A DNA stretch of 64,000 bases from Bacteroidia bacterium (GTDB taxonomy: Bacteria > Bacteroidota > Bacteroidia > Bacteroidales > VadinHA17). Positions 56,398 to 64,000 of this stretch are shown piece after piece; position 1 is the stretch's first letter, and each line of letters begins with the position of its first letter. Made by a program: the position numbers and the translations under genes. The notes beneath the pieces were generated by a model that was not told where the DNA came from, did not search any database, and was given only the letters and a program-made list of their open reading frames with translations. The DNA lies in the NCBI GenBank assembly GCA_026391215.1, contig JAPLDX010000090.1:38599-102598 (forward strand), in the 5' to 3' direction.

Positions 56398-57174
56398 CTA
56401 TTTTTCAAGATATTCTTTATTGAAAGAATATGTCAGACTAACATTCCAGAGAAACTCATTACCGGCAGCGATGTTTGTCTTAATTGGCTGGTTAATCATT
56501 GCAGAAACTGAAACCGGGAAATTCCTTCTGGCAAAAGTCAGTGTCGAGTTGATATAAGATCCATCAATGTTATCCATATTCAGATAATAGACCTGGGCAT
56601 TGAACCTCATGTAAAGCTGATCTGAAATCCTTATATTTGAGAAGCTTCCTCTTACAGAAATCATCGTATTATTTTTGGTCAGCTCCTTTTCTATGCCATA
56701 AGAGTAAAGCAAATATGTGCCAATACTTATATCTTTATTCAGGAAATAACTGGGAGCCAGCTCCCCGGCAAGGTAGCGGCGCACCACCATATGTTCTTCT
56801 GTAACTCCGTCAATCAGAAATGAATAGGTTTTAAATGAAAGCGCCGGATGTGCACCAAGGTTAATGCGAAACTTGTCGGTTTGCAGCAGTTTATACCTCC
56901 ACCAGAAAAGGAAAGACCAGGGTTTTCCTTCAAGAGCAAATCTTAATGACGGCTCAAAACTGAGCTTTCTTTTTCCCATTGACAGGTCAAAAATAGCTGC
57001 AGGCTTGCCCAGTGATAAGTTAGGTACCATGGAAATCCCTTTATTGGTAATTGTGACAGCTCCTCCAAAATAACCTGGAACCTTTGTACTATCTGCCGTT
57101 TGCGAAAATACCAAATGAGAAAGACTGATAATGATAAGAAGCAGTAATGATTTTTTGATAAAGTTTTTTAACAT
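56398..57174 (-). CDS. Putative outer-membrane protein
   Basis: Signal peptide ...LSHLVFSQ; alternating beta-strand pattern, C-terminal NVSLTYSFNKEYLEK. Confidence 0.5.
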   Translation of the reverse strand: MLKNFIKKSLLLLIIISLSHLVFSQTADSTKVPGYFGGAVTITNKGISMVPNLSLGKPAAIFDLSMGKRKLSFEPSLRFALEGKPWSFLFWWRYKLLQTDKFRINLGAHPALSFKTYSFLIDGVTEEHMVVRRYLAGELAPSYFLNKDISIGTYLLYSYGIEKELTKNNTMISVRGSFSNIRISDQLYMRFNAQVYYLNMDNIDGSYINSTLTFARRNFPVSVSAMINQPIKTNIAAGNEFLWNVSLTYSFNKEYLEK

Positions 57175-57345
57175 CAGCTTGCAGATTAAATGTTTTCAAT
57201 CTGCAAAATAAATTGAATTACTAATTTCTTTGTAACAAATTTCAATTAAATCATCCGAACATTTCCAGCATATTCTTTAACTTTAAAAGATATTATGAAA
57301 AATATCTGCGGAAAACAGTTATGACATTTTCAAAAATTTAAAAAT

Positions 57346-59862
57346 ATGAAGAAGCTGACATTATTTGGAATTATTCTGGCACTCTGCCTGGTATTAACCG
57401 AAAACTCAGGATGTAAAAAGTCTGACGCAAAGGAATTGTCAGGAACAATATCTTTTGACCAGGGATGGCGATTTCTGAAAGATAATCCATCGGATGCCGA
57501 GAATCCTGCTTTCGATGATACGAACTGGAGAATCATTGATTTGCCACACGACTGGAGTATAGAAGACCTGCCGGGACAAGGCAGTGATAGTGTCATAGGT
57601 CCCTTCACAAAATCTGCCATCCATAAAATGTCTACCGGATATGCCATCGGAGGCACTGCGTGGTACAGGAAGAGCTTCACCATAAACAAGAAGGATCAGG
57701 ATAAGATTGCCTGCCTGCAGTTCGATGGTGTTTATATGAATTCTGATGTGTGGGTAAATGGAAAACATGTTGGCAATCATCCATACGGCTATACTTCCTT
57801 TTATTACGATATTACAGGATATCTGAATCCGGCAGGAGAGACCAATACCGTAGCCGTGCAGGTTAAAAATGAAGGCAGGAATACACGCTGGTATTCAGGT
57901 TCGGGCATATACAGGCATACCTGGCTTACTCTGGCGAATCCTGTCCATATCGGTATCTGGGGAGTTTATGTCACAACGCCTGAGGTTTCAGAGAAAAATG
58001 CAAAAGTTGAAATTATAACAAATGTTACAAATTCAAAAAACGAGGATTCTCCGGTTACGCTTATGATTAAGTTAATTGATCCTTCAGGTCTGACAGTCGG
58101 AACCGCAACCATGGAGTCATTGATACCTGCAGGAAAATCTACTGAAATAAAACAGAGTATCCCAATAGAGAATCCTGCACTCTGGTCAGTTGAGAATCCA
58201 AATCTTTATCAGGCTCAGGTAGATGTATTTGTAAATAGTAAAAAAACAGATAATCTTAAAACTACTTTTGGGGTCCGCAGCATTCACTTTGATGCCCAAA
58301 CTGGATTTACCCTGAATGGAAAGAGCGTTGAGTTAAAAGGAGGATGTTTTCATCATGACAATGGTCCGTTAGGTTCTGCAGCCATTGACCGGGCTGAGGA
58401 ACGGAAGATAGAATTGCTGAAAAAAGCCGGATTCAATGCCATCAGGTGCAGTCATAATCCGCCCTCACCTTATCTTCTCGACGTATGTGACCGGCTGGGA
58501 ATGCTGGTGATAGATGAGTTTGTAGATATGTGGGAAAGGCCAAAGGTATCTCCTGAAGATTATTCGAAATACATCAAGGCTCACTGGAAAGATGATCTGG
58601 CTTCCATCCTGCTTCGTGACCGCAATCATCCTTCGGTGATCATGTGGAGCATAGGGAATGAAATTATGGAAGCACCTGATACTTCCGGGCTGAGAATAGC
58701 TGGTCAGCTTGCTGCTGAAGTGCGCAGGCTCGATCCTACACGGGCGGTCACTGAAGCCATGGTCGATTTTGGATCTTTTGCAGGTGATAATACTGGATGG
58801 GATAAACAGACACCACACATGAACCTGCTGGATGTTATCGGATACAACTATGGTTTCAACAAATATCAGGAAGATCATAAAAAATATCCCGAAAGGATCA
58901 TATATGCTTCCGAATCCATGCCCCCGCTTTCTTTGGAAAACTGGCAAGCCAATGAAGAGCTGCCCTATGTGTTCGGCAACTTCACCTGGACAGCCATGGA
59001 TTACCTGGGAGAAGCCGGAGTAGGATTGCCACGACTGATTGATATCCCAACCGGAAAGCCCGGCACAGGTTCAAATCCCATGGCTTTCATAGGACAGTTC
59101 TTCAGTCCCGATTCATGGCCGATATTCAATAATTTCCAGGGAGACCTTGACCTTATTGGTAACCCTAAAACGCCATATTATTACCAGCATGTGGTTTGGA
59201 GAGATAGTAAAATTGAAATTCTTGTACACCGGCCCATTCCTGAGGGCAAGACAGAGATCGTCAGTCTGTGGGGATTCCCCGATGAGCTGAAAAGCTGGAA
59301 CTGGGAAGGCCATGAAGGGAAAAAGATGCAGGTTCATGTATATACCAGAAGTCAGCTTGTAAAGCTTGAATTAAATGGTAAGGTAATTGGTGAACAGAGC
59401 GTTGATGAAACCAAATCCATTACAGCCACATTTGAGGTTCCTTTTGAAGCAGGGACACTTACAGCCCGTTGTTTTGACAATGGAGTGGAAACAGCATCGC
59501 AGACAATAAAAACCGTTGGTAAACCGGCGGCCATCAAGGTAACCGCCGATCGATCCACTATCAAAACTAGCCGGAATGACCTGTCCTATGTGATGGTGGA
59601 AATACTTGATGCTGAAGGCAATGTAGTTCCCAATGCCGATGATATATTGGTGAACTTTGAAATAAGCGGCAACGGTGAAATTGCCGGTGTAGGCAGTGGC
59701 AGTCCAACAGATATGTCGAGTTTTCAGCAACCCCGCAAAAAAACCTGGCAGGGAAGATGCCTGGTCATCGTACGGCCAAAAGGAGAAGCAGGTAAGATTT
59801 TACTTACAGCAAGAGCAGAAGGATTAAAAGATGCCGTCGCCGAGATTGTTACCCAGAACTAA
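57346..59862 (+). CDS. Glycoside hydrolase family 2 (beta-galactosidase-like) lipoprotein
   Basis: WRIIDLPHDWSIEDLPG, GFNAIRCSHNPPSPYLLDVCDRLGMLVIDEFVDMW, HPSVIMWSIGNEIMEAP, TWTAMDYLGEAGVG. Confidence 0.95.
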   Translation: MKKLTLFGIILALCLVLTENSGCKKSDAKELSGTISFDQGWRFLKDNPSDAENPAFDDTNWRIIDLPHDWSIEDLPGQGSDSVIGPFTKSAIHKMSTGYAIGGTAWYRKSFTINKKDQDKIACLQFDGVYMNSDVWVNGKHVGNHPYGYTSFYYDITGYLNPAGETNTVAVQVKNEGRNTRWYSGSGIYRHTWLTLANPVHIGIWGVYVTTPEVSEKNAKVEIITNVTNSKNEDSPVTLMIKLIDPSGLTVGTATMESLIPAGKSTEIKQSIPIENPALWSVENPNLYQAQVDVFVNSKKTDNLKTTFGVRSIHFDAQTGFTLNGKSVELKGGCFHHDNGPLGSAAIDRAEERKIELLKKAGFNAIRCSHNPPSPYLLDVCDRLGMLVIDEFVDMWERPKVSPEDYSKYIKAHWKDDLASILLRDRNHPSVIMWSIGNEIMEAPDTSGLRIAGQLAAEVRRLDPTRAVTEAMVDFGSFAGDNTGWDKQTPHMNLLDVIGYNYGFNKYQEDHKKYPERIIYASESMPPLSLENWQANEELPYVFGNFTWTAMDYLGEAGVGLPRLIDIPTGKPGTGSNPMAFIGQFFSPDSWPIFNNFQGDLDLIGNPKTPYYYQHVVWRDSKIEILVHRPIPEGKTEIVSLWGFPDELKSWNWEGHEGKKMQVHVYTRSQLVKLELNGKVIGEQSVDETKSITATFEVPFEAGTLTARCFDNGVETASQTIKTVGKPAAIKVTADRSTIKTSRNDLSYVMVEILDAEGNVVPNADDILVNFEISGNGEIAGVGSGSPTDMSSFQQPRKKTWQGRCLVIVRPKGEAGKILLTARAEGLKDAVAEIVTQN

Positions 59863-59913
59863 TTTTCTTTCAATTATTTACGTATTTTCGGATTTGATAC
59901 CTGAATAAAGACC

Positions 59914-61431
59914 ATGATCAATTTCAAGATTGATTTTATTCATCCTCTCAAGACCTGCTGGAACAAGATATCACAGAAAGGACTGAAGGATGAAATGGCT
60001 ATCAGCGAACAAAAGAAATTAGTACTTACTAATCAGGTAAGTATCCTGATGTTCCTGTTTATTTTTATCTACATAACAATTTTAACAATTTTTAATTTAG
60101 TTAAATCTCAGTTTAGCTTCCTGATATACCCCTTGTCTTTTTCTATCCTGCTGATTCCGTATATGAACAGCAAGGGATTTTTCCGTTTAACATCTTTCAT
60201 GATTTCCGTAAGTATTCCGGTTGCCGTCCTGATCTTTTCATCACTCACCAAGAAGAGTTTTCACGACAGTATTGACATTATTTACTTTTTTATACCAAGA
60301 TTGCTTCTTCTGGGGGCACTTGTAATACCATTGATACTTATAGATATAAGTCACAAGGCAAACTTGATTTTAGCTGTCCTTATAAACCTGGCAGCGCTTA
60401 TATTTTATGATTTTGTGATGGGTCTTTTCGGAGTTGGTTTTGGCAGCCTGCCTGTCACAGTCGGGAAATATCATTTTATTAATATTTTTATTTTCCTGCC
60501 ATATTTTCTGATTTTATTTGGAATTGCCTTTTTATTAAACATTAATATTAAGTATGAAAAGCGTGTGCAGGAGCTTATGGAAGATCTTAAGGAAAAGAAT
60601 TCTGAGCTTGAAGGGCAAAAGAACTATATTGAAAAGATACATCTTGAAATCACGGACAGTATTAATTATGCAAACCGGATACAGAATGCCGTCCTGCCTG
60701 ATCACTCACTCCTGAGCCAGTATTTCAGGGATTATTTTATCCTGTTCAAACCCCGGAATGTTGTAAGCGGAGATTTTTACTGGTTCTCAGGAGTTGGCAA
60801 CAAAATTATATTTTGTGTTGCAGACTGTACAGGCCATGGTGTTCCGGGAGCATTTATGAGCATGCTGGGAATTTCTTTCCTTCGTGAAATAATTACTAAG
60901 GAGCATTTGAATGAACCTTCAGAAATCCTCAATAAACTCAGGGATGAAATTATTATCGCACTTAATCAAAAGGGATTGCAGAGTGATCAGAAAGATGGGA
61001 TGGATATCTCATTATTTTCTTTGGATATTCTACCACAAAAAAATGATTCAGGTGAGTTTTACGAATTTCTATGGGCAGGAGCCAATAATCCGTGCTGGAT
61101 CGTAAAAAAAAGCAATTTAGAAGAACTCCTACCTGACAAAATGCCTGTTGGCATACATGACCACATGGACAGGTTTAAGACTATTAAAGTCCAGCTTAAA
61201 AAAGGTGATAAGATATATATGTTCACTGACGGATACAGGGACCAGTTTGGTGGCCCTTCCTCAAAAAAGTTCATGTCAAAACATCTTAAGGAATTGATCA
61301 ATGAAAACTCTTCTAAATGTATGGTGAATCAAAAAGAGATTCTTGAACAAAAAATTGAGGAGTGGAGACTTGGATTCGGGATAAAACATGAACAAACTGA
61401 TGATATAACGATAGCGGGGCTGGAGATTTAG
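59914..61431 (+). CDS. Membrane-bound SpoIIE/PP2C-type serine phosphatase
   Basis: About six N-terminal TM segments, coiled-coil, then LFKPRNVVSGDFYWFSGVGNKIIFCVADCTGHGVPGAFMSMLGISFLREI and GDKIYMFTDGYRDQFGG. Confidence 0.92.
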   Translation: MINFKIDFIHPLKTCWNKISQKGLKDEMAISEQKKLVLTNQVSILMFLFIFIYITILTIFNLVKSQFSFLIYPLSFSILLIPYMNSKGFFRLTSFMISVSIPVAVLIFSSLTKKSFHDSIDIIYFFIPRLLLLGALVIPLILIDISHKANLILAVLINLAALIFYDFVMGLFGVGFGSLPVTVGKYHFINIFIFLPYFLILFGIAFLLNINIKYEKRVQELMEDLKEKNSELEGQKNYIEKIHLEITDSINYANRIQNAVLPDHSLLSQYFRDYFILFKPRNVVSGDFYWFSGVGNKIIFCVADCTGHGVPGAFMSMLGISFLREIITKEHLNEPSEILNKLRDEIIIALNQKGLQSDQKDGMDISLFSLDILPQKNDSGEFYEFLWAGANNPCWIVKKSNLEELLPDKMPVGIHDHMDRFKTIKVQLKKGDKIYMFTDGYRDQFGGPSSKKFMSKHLKELINENSSKCMVNQKEILEQKIEEWRLGFGIKHEQTDDITIAGLEI

Positions 61432-61462
61432 TATTTTTGTAATATAATATATCAAAATTTAA

Positions 61463-62098
61463 GTGAAGATAAAATCTCTTTCCATACCTTATTTTTTTGT
61501 TGATTCCTTGCCCAATATCTTAAATACTGATTGCAGGGAACTGCTTCGGTGTTGTGAAATCAGTGCAAATGCATCAGACATTTTCGTATGGTTAAAACAG
61601 CTGCGGATTGCACCTTACAGTTATGATTTTATTGACAACAGATGCAGAAAATCACCTGATTATATAATTGAAAACCAGCCACCCCTAAAAGTCAACACAC
61701 ACTACCTGTTATCGTTTCATATATTCGAATTCTTGGAAAATTCTTTTATAGCATGTCGTATCTGTGAACCCATTAATCAACCGCTTAACTTTTATATGAA
61801 GGATCTGTATATTGAATACAGGATTGAAGAACAAGGAACTAAGGCTAAATTATGGTGTAAGATAAAAGGTTATTATAATAGCGATTTATCTTCAAAAGGA
61901 TTCTATTTTATTTTTTCTATTCTTAATAAAATAATGATGACAAGGCAGCTAAAGAACATTAAAAAGTTATCTGAGCTATTAAATGCCAGAAAAGTTGTGA
62001 CAAGAATCCATGATTTAAAAAGTTACCATCCTGAATCAGGAATATACTGGTGGTTCTTTTGCCGTCATCATAATTGCAAAGGATTAATAAATAATTAA
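61463..62098 (+). CDS. Hypothetical protein, possible SRPBCC/START-like fold (GTG start)
   Basis: LKVNTHYLLSFHIFEFLENSFIACRICEPINQPLNFYMKDLYIEYRIEEQGTKAKLWCKIKGYY; possible promoter tatttttg at 61432-61439. Confidence 0.5.
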   Translation: MKIKSLSIPYFFVDSLPNILNTDCRELLRCCEISANASDIFVWLKQLRIAPYSYDFIDNRCRKSPDYIIENQPPLKVNTHYLLSFHIFEFLENSFIACRICEPINQPLNFYMKDLYIEYRIEEQGTKAKLWCKIKGYYNSDLSSKGFYFIFSILNKIMMTRQLKNIKKLSELLNARKVVTRIHDLKSYHPESGIYWWFFCRHHNCKGLINN

Positions 62099-62116
62099 AA
62101 CACAAATAAACTTTGA

Positions 62117-63232
62117 CTATTGATTTTGCATGTCGCGATAAGCAGCTTCCATAAGCAGGAAAAAAGCCTGTCCTTCTGTCGCTGTTCCGGACTTATTAAA
62201 GTCTGGTGCTCCGCATACACCCTGTACAAGACCAAACGAATCAACTTTACTGTATGCTGCTTTGCGCATTTTCAAACCATATTTTAAATATGAGTTGTCA
62301 AGCCAGCCGCCTTTCACTCCACGGAAAATAGTATATGCAAGCATCTGTGCAGTATTTGTCTCGACAAAAGTTGAAGGATCATCCAGAATGTCATGGAAGA
62401 GGCCGTCTTCTCTCTGGTATTTCAGGCAACCATCAAGGACTTCCTTAATATAACCTGCAATAATTTTTTTTTCATCTGTCATTGAATCGGGAAGTGATCT
62501 TATTACTCTTGTCATTCCAGCTGCAGCCCATCCGTTTCCAACACCCCAGAAAAGCTTCCTTTCATATTTCTGACGATCCTGATCCCAGATATGATAATAA
62601 AGTTTCTTTCCCGGATCAAGCAGTATCTTTCTGTAACCTTCAATCTGCTTTACTGCCTCCTGTGGATGTCCGGATATTGAAAGGAATGGAGGAAGCATAT
62701 AAAATGCATCAACCCATATCATGTTTTCGATATAATTATGATATATTATACCATCTGTTGTTCTTGGGGCCTTGTAAAGAAGAAATTCAAGCATCCTGTC
62801 AGCAGCAAGCTTCAAAGAACTATCACCGGTAAATTTTGCTGCCTGAAGAACAGGTTCTCCGTTTGATGCAGGATCTGCTACAGGACGGTCTCCTTCATTC
62901 AAACCCAGCCTTCCGTCTTTCTTCTGGTTGACAACAGCATCTTTTGCAAGGAGGATGACAAGCTCTTTTTCTCCCAGCTCCAGAAGAGCCTGTGATGCGA
63001 CACCCTGTTCCCAGGCCCTTCTTTGCATGGAGAGCATGGCATATATAACCTTCTGGACTGTATCATTCTTTTCTGCCCTTGTTTCTGAAATCTCATGAGC
63101 TTTAATATTTCCCCCTTTTAAAGGAGCGGAAGCAAATAATATTAAGTTCAGGAAGGCAGTGCAAAACAGAATGCTCTGGAAATGTTTTTTGTGGATCATA
63201 TTATCAATTGAGGTTATTAATAGAATAAGCAA
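62117..63232 (-). CDS. GH105/GH88-type unsaturated glucuronyl/rhamnogalacturonyl hydrolase
   Basis: MQRRAWEQGVASQALLELGE, MIWVDAFYMLPPFLSISG, FWGVGNGWAAAGMTRVIRSLP. Confidence 0.85.
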   Translation of the reverse strand: MLILLITSIDNMIHKKHFQSILFCTAFLNLILFASAPLKGGNIKAHEISETRAEKNDTVQKVIYAMLSMQRRAWEQGVASQALLELGEKELVILLAKDAVVNQKKDGRLGLNEGDRPVADPASNGEPVLQAAKFTGDSSLKLAADRMLEFLLYKAPRTTDGIIYHNYIENMIWVDAFYMLPPFLSISGHPQEAVKQIEGYRKILLDPGKKLYYHIWDQDRQKYERKLFWGVGNGWAAAGMTRVIRSLPDSMTDEKKIIAGYIKEVLDGCLKYQREDGLFHDILDDPSTFVETNTAQMLAYTIFRGVKGGWLDNSYLKYGLKMRKAAYSKVDSFGLVQGVCGAPDFNKSGTATEGQAFFLLMEAAYRDMQNQ

Positions 63233-63369
63233 AACAATATAAAAATAGTAAAAAATATTGATGAAGATTATGAAGACAAATAGAGTAGTATCTTTAAACT
63301 GGAAACCGCTGGAAATTATTATTAAAAGGATTTCATAAGAGAGATCATTGTTAACCTAAAAGGGGATTT

Positions 63370-64000
63370 ATGAGATGGGTTGAAAGTATTGTACCACGCA
63401 TTATTCCCGGAACTATTCTGGTAGTTGTTTTGAGTGGGTGCGCGGTTGAAAAGACGCCCTACTTTAAAACCAGCTACTATCGAAGTTCCATTTCGCATTT
63501 AGATAGCTTGAAACCGGAAATATCTTACTCAGGAGATTCAATATATGCAGGATTTTCAAGGGTAAGTATCACTCCTGATCTTTATGGTACTCATAATAAA
63601 CCAGACAAGGGTCGTCTGAATAAGGTTCCAATAGCAGGGTTTGGACAAAGAAAAACAAAATACGCAACAGGTATTCACGACAGCGTTTTTGTTAAAGCGG
63701 TTGCTCTAAGAGTTGGTCAACAAACCGTTTTCATCATAGGGGCCGATTTACTTATTATGCCTTCGAACATAATCGACTCGGTCACTTCCGCTCTGTCAAA
63801 AGTGGGGATTCAGCGTAACTGTCTGTTTTTTTCAGCAACACACACCCATTCAAGCATTGGAGGCTGGGGGTATGGTTTACTTGCAAAAGTAATTGCGGGT
63901 AAAGAGAACACAGATATTGAAAAATGTCTCACTAAGCAAATAGTTAAGTCGGTACTCGATGCAATCGCCGATTTACACCTGGCAAAGCTGGGATTGGGCA
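63370..64000 (+). CDS. Neutral/alkaline non-lysosomal ceramidase-like protein (partial, runs off right edge)
   Basis: Open frame from ATG 63370: lipoprotein signal ILVVVLSGCAVEK; YAGFSRVSITPDLYGT, IHDSVFVKAVALRVGQQTVFIIGADLL, LFFSATHTHSSIGGWGYG (ceramidase N-terminal motifs). Confidence 0.75.
   Translation, partial: MRWVESIVPRIIPGTILVVVLSGCAVEKTPYFKTSYYRSSISHLDSLKPEISYSGDSIYAGFSRVSITPDLYGTHNKPDKGRLNKVPIAGFGQRKTKYATGIHDSVFVKAVALRVGQQTVFIIGADLLIMPSNIIDSVTSALSKVGIQRNCLFFSATHTHSSIGGWGYGLLAKVIAGKENTDIEKCLTKQIVKSVLDAIADLHLAKLGLG

Noticed and set aside
1-64000. CRISPR arrays, prophage, IS elements, defence systems, rRNA/tRNA genes
   Set aside because: No regularly spaced identical repeats, transposase/integrase, Cas/RM/toxin motifs or recognisable tRNA/rRNA sequence seen by eye; a tRNAscan/Infernal run would be needed to exclude small RNAs.

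Overview
64 kb chromosomal window from a Bacteroidota-type genome, judged from TAnnTTTG-like promoters, a TonB-dependent receptor with carboxypeptidase-regulatory N-terminus, YaiO/LytTR/SiaC families and AT-rich intergenic DNA. It is dense and mostly protein coding; I recognised no rRNA, tRNA, CRISPR array or transposase. Main content, left to right: (i) a corrinoid/methyl-THF cluster (MetV-MetF fusion running off the left edge, pterin methyltransferase, corrinoid protein); (ii) a lipid triad (PlsC, DAG-kinase-like, HAD phosphatase); (iii) a SusC/D-less carbohydrate block (GH116, TIM-barrel isomerase, Gfo/Idh/MocA, DUF2961/GH172); (iv) an ECF sigma factor with a tightly linked small membrane protein and a TonB-dependent receptor; (v) SiaC-like (DUF1987) and envelope glycosyltransferase genes, followed by a compact five-gene putative exopolysaccharide cassette (receiver domain, TPR-YaiO barrel, membrane HEAT protein, processive GT2 with QxxRW, bacteriohemerythrin); (vi) a GPH-type transporter with a periplasmic insertion, next to a GH94 phosphorylase split by an apparent 1-nt deletion; (vii) a V/P/A/E tandem-repeat outer-membrane protein split from its N-terminal domain by a frameshift; (viii) a zone of decayed genes around 44.8-46.5 kb, including an internally deleted sugar isomerase; (ix) a LytS/LytTR system with an uncharacterised outer-membrane-like protein; (x) GH2, GH105, SpoIIE phosphatase and a ceramidase-like gene at the right edge. 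Best candidate for an undescribed system: the 29.8-34.6 kb cassette. All family calls are from reading motifs by eye; no database search was run.
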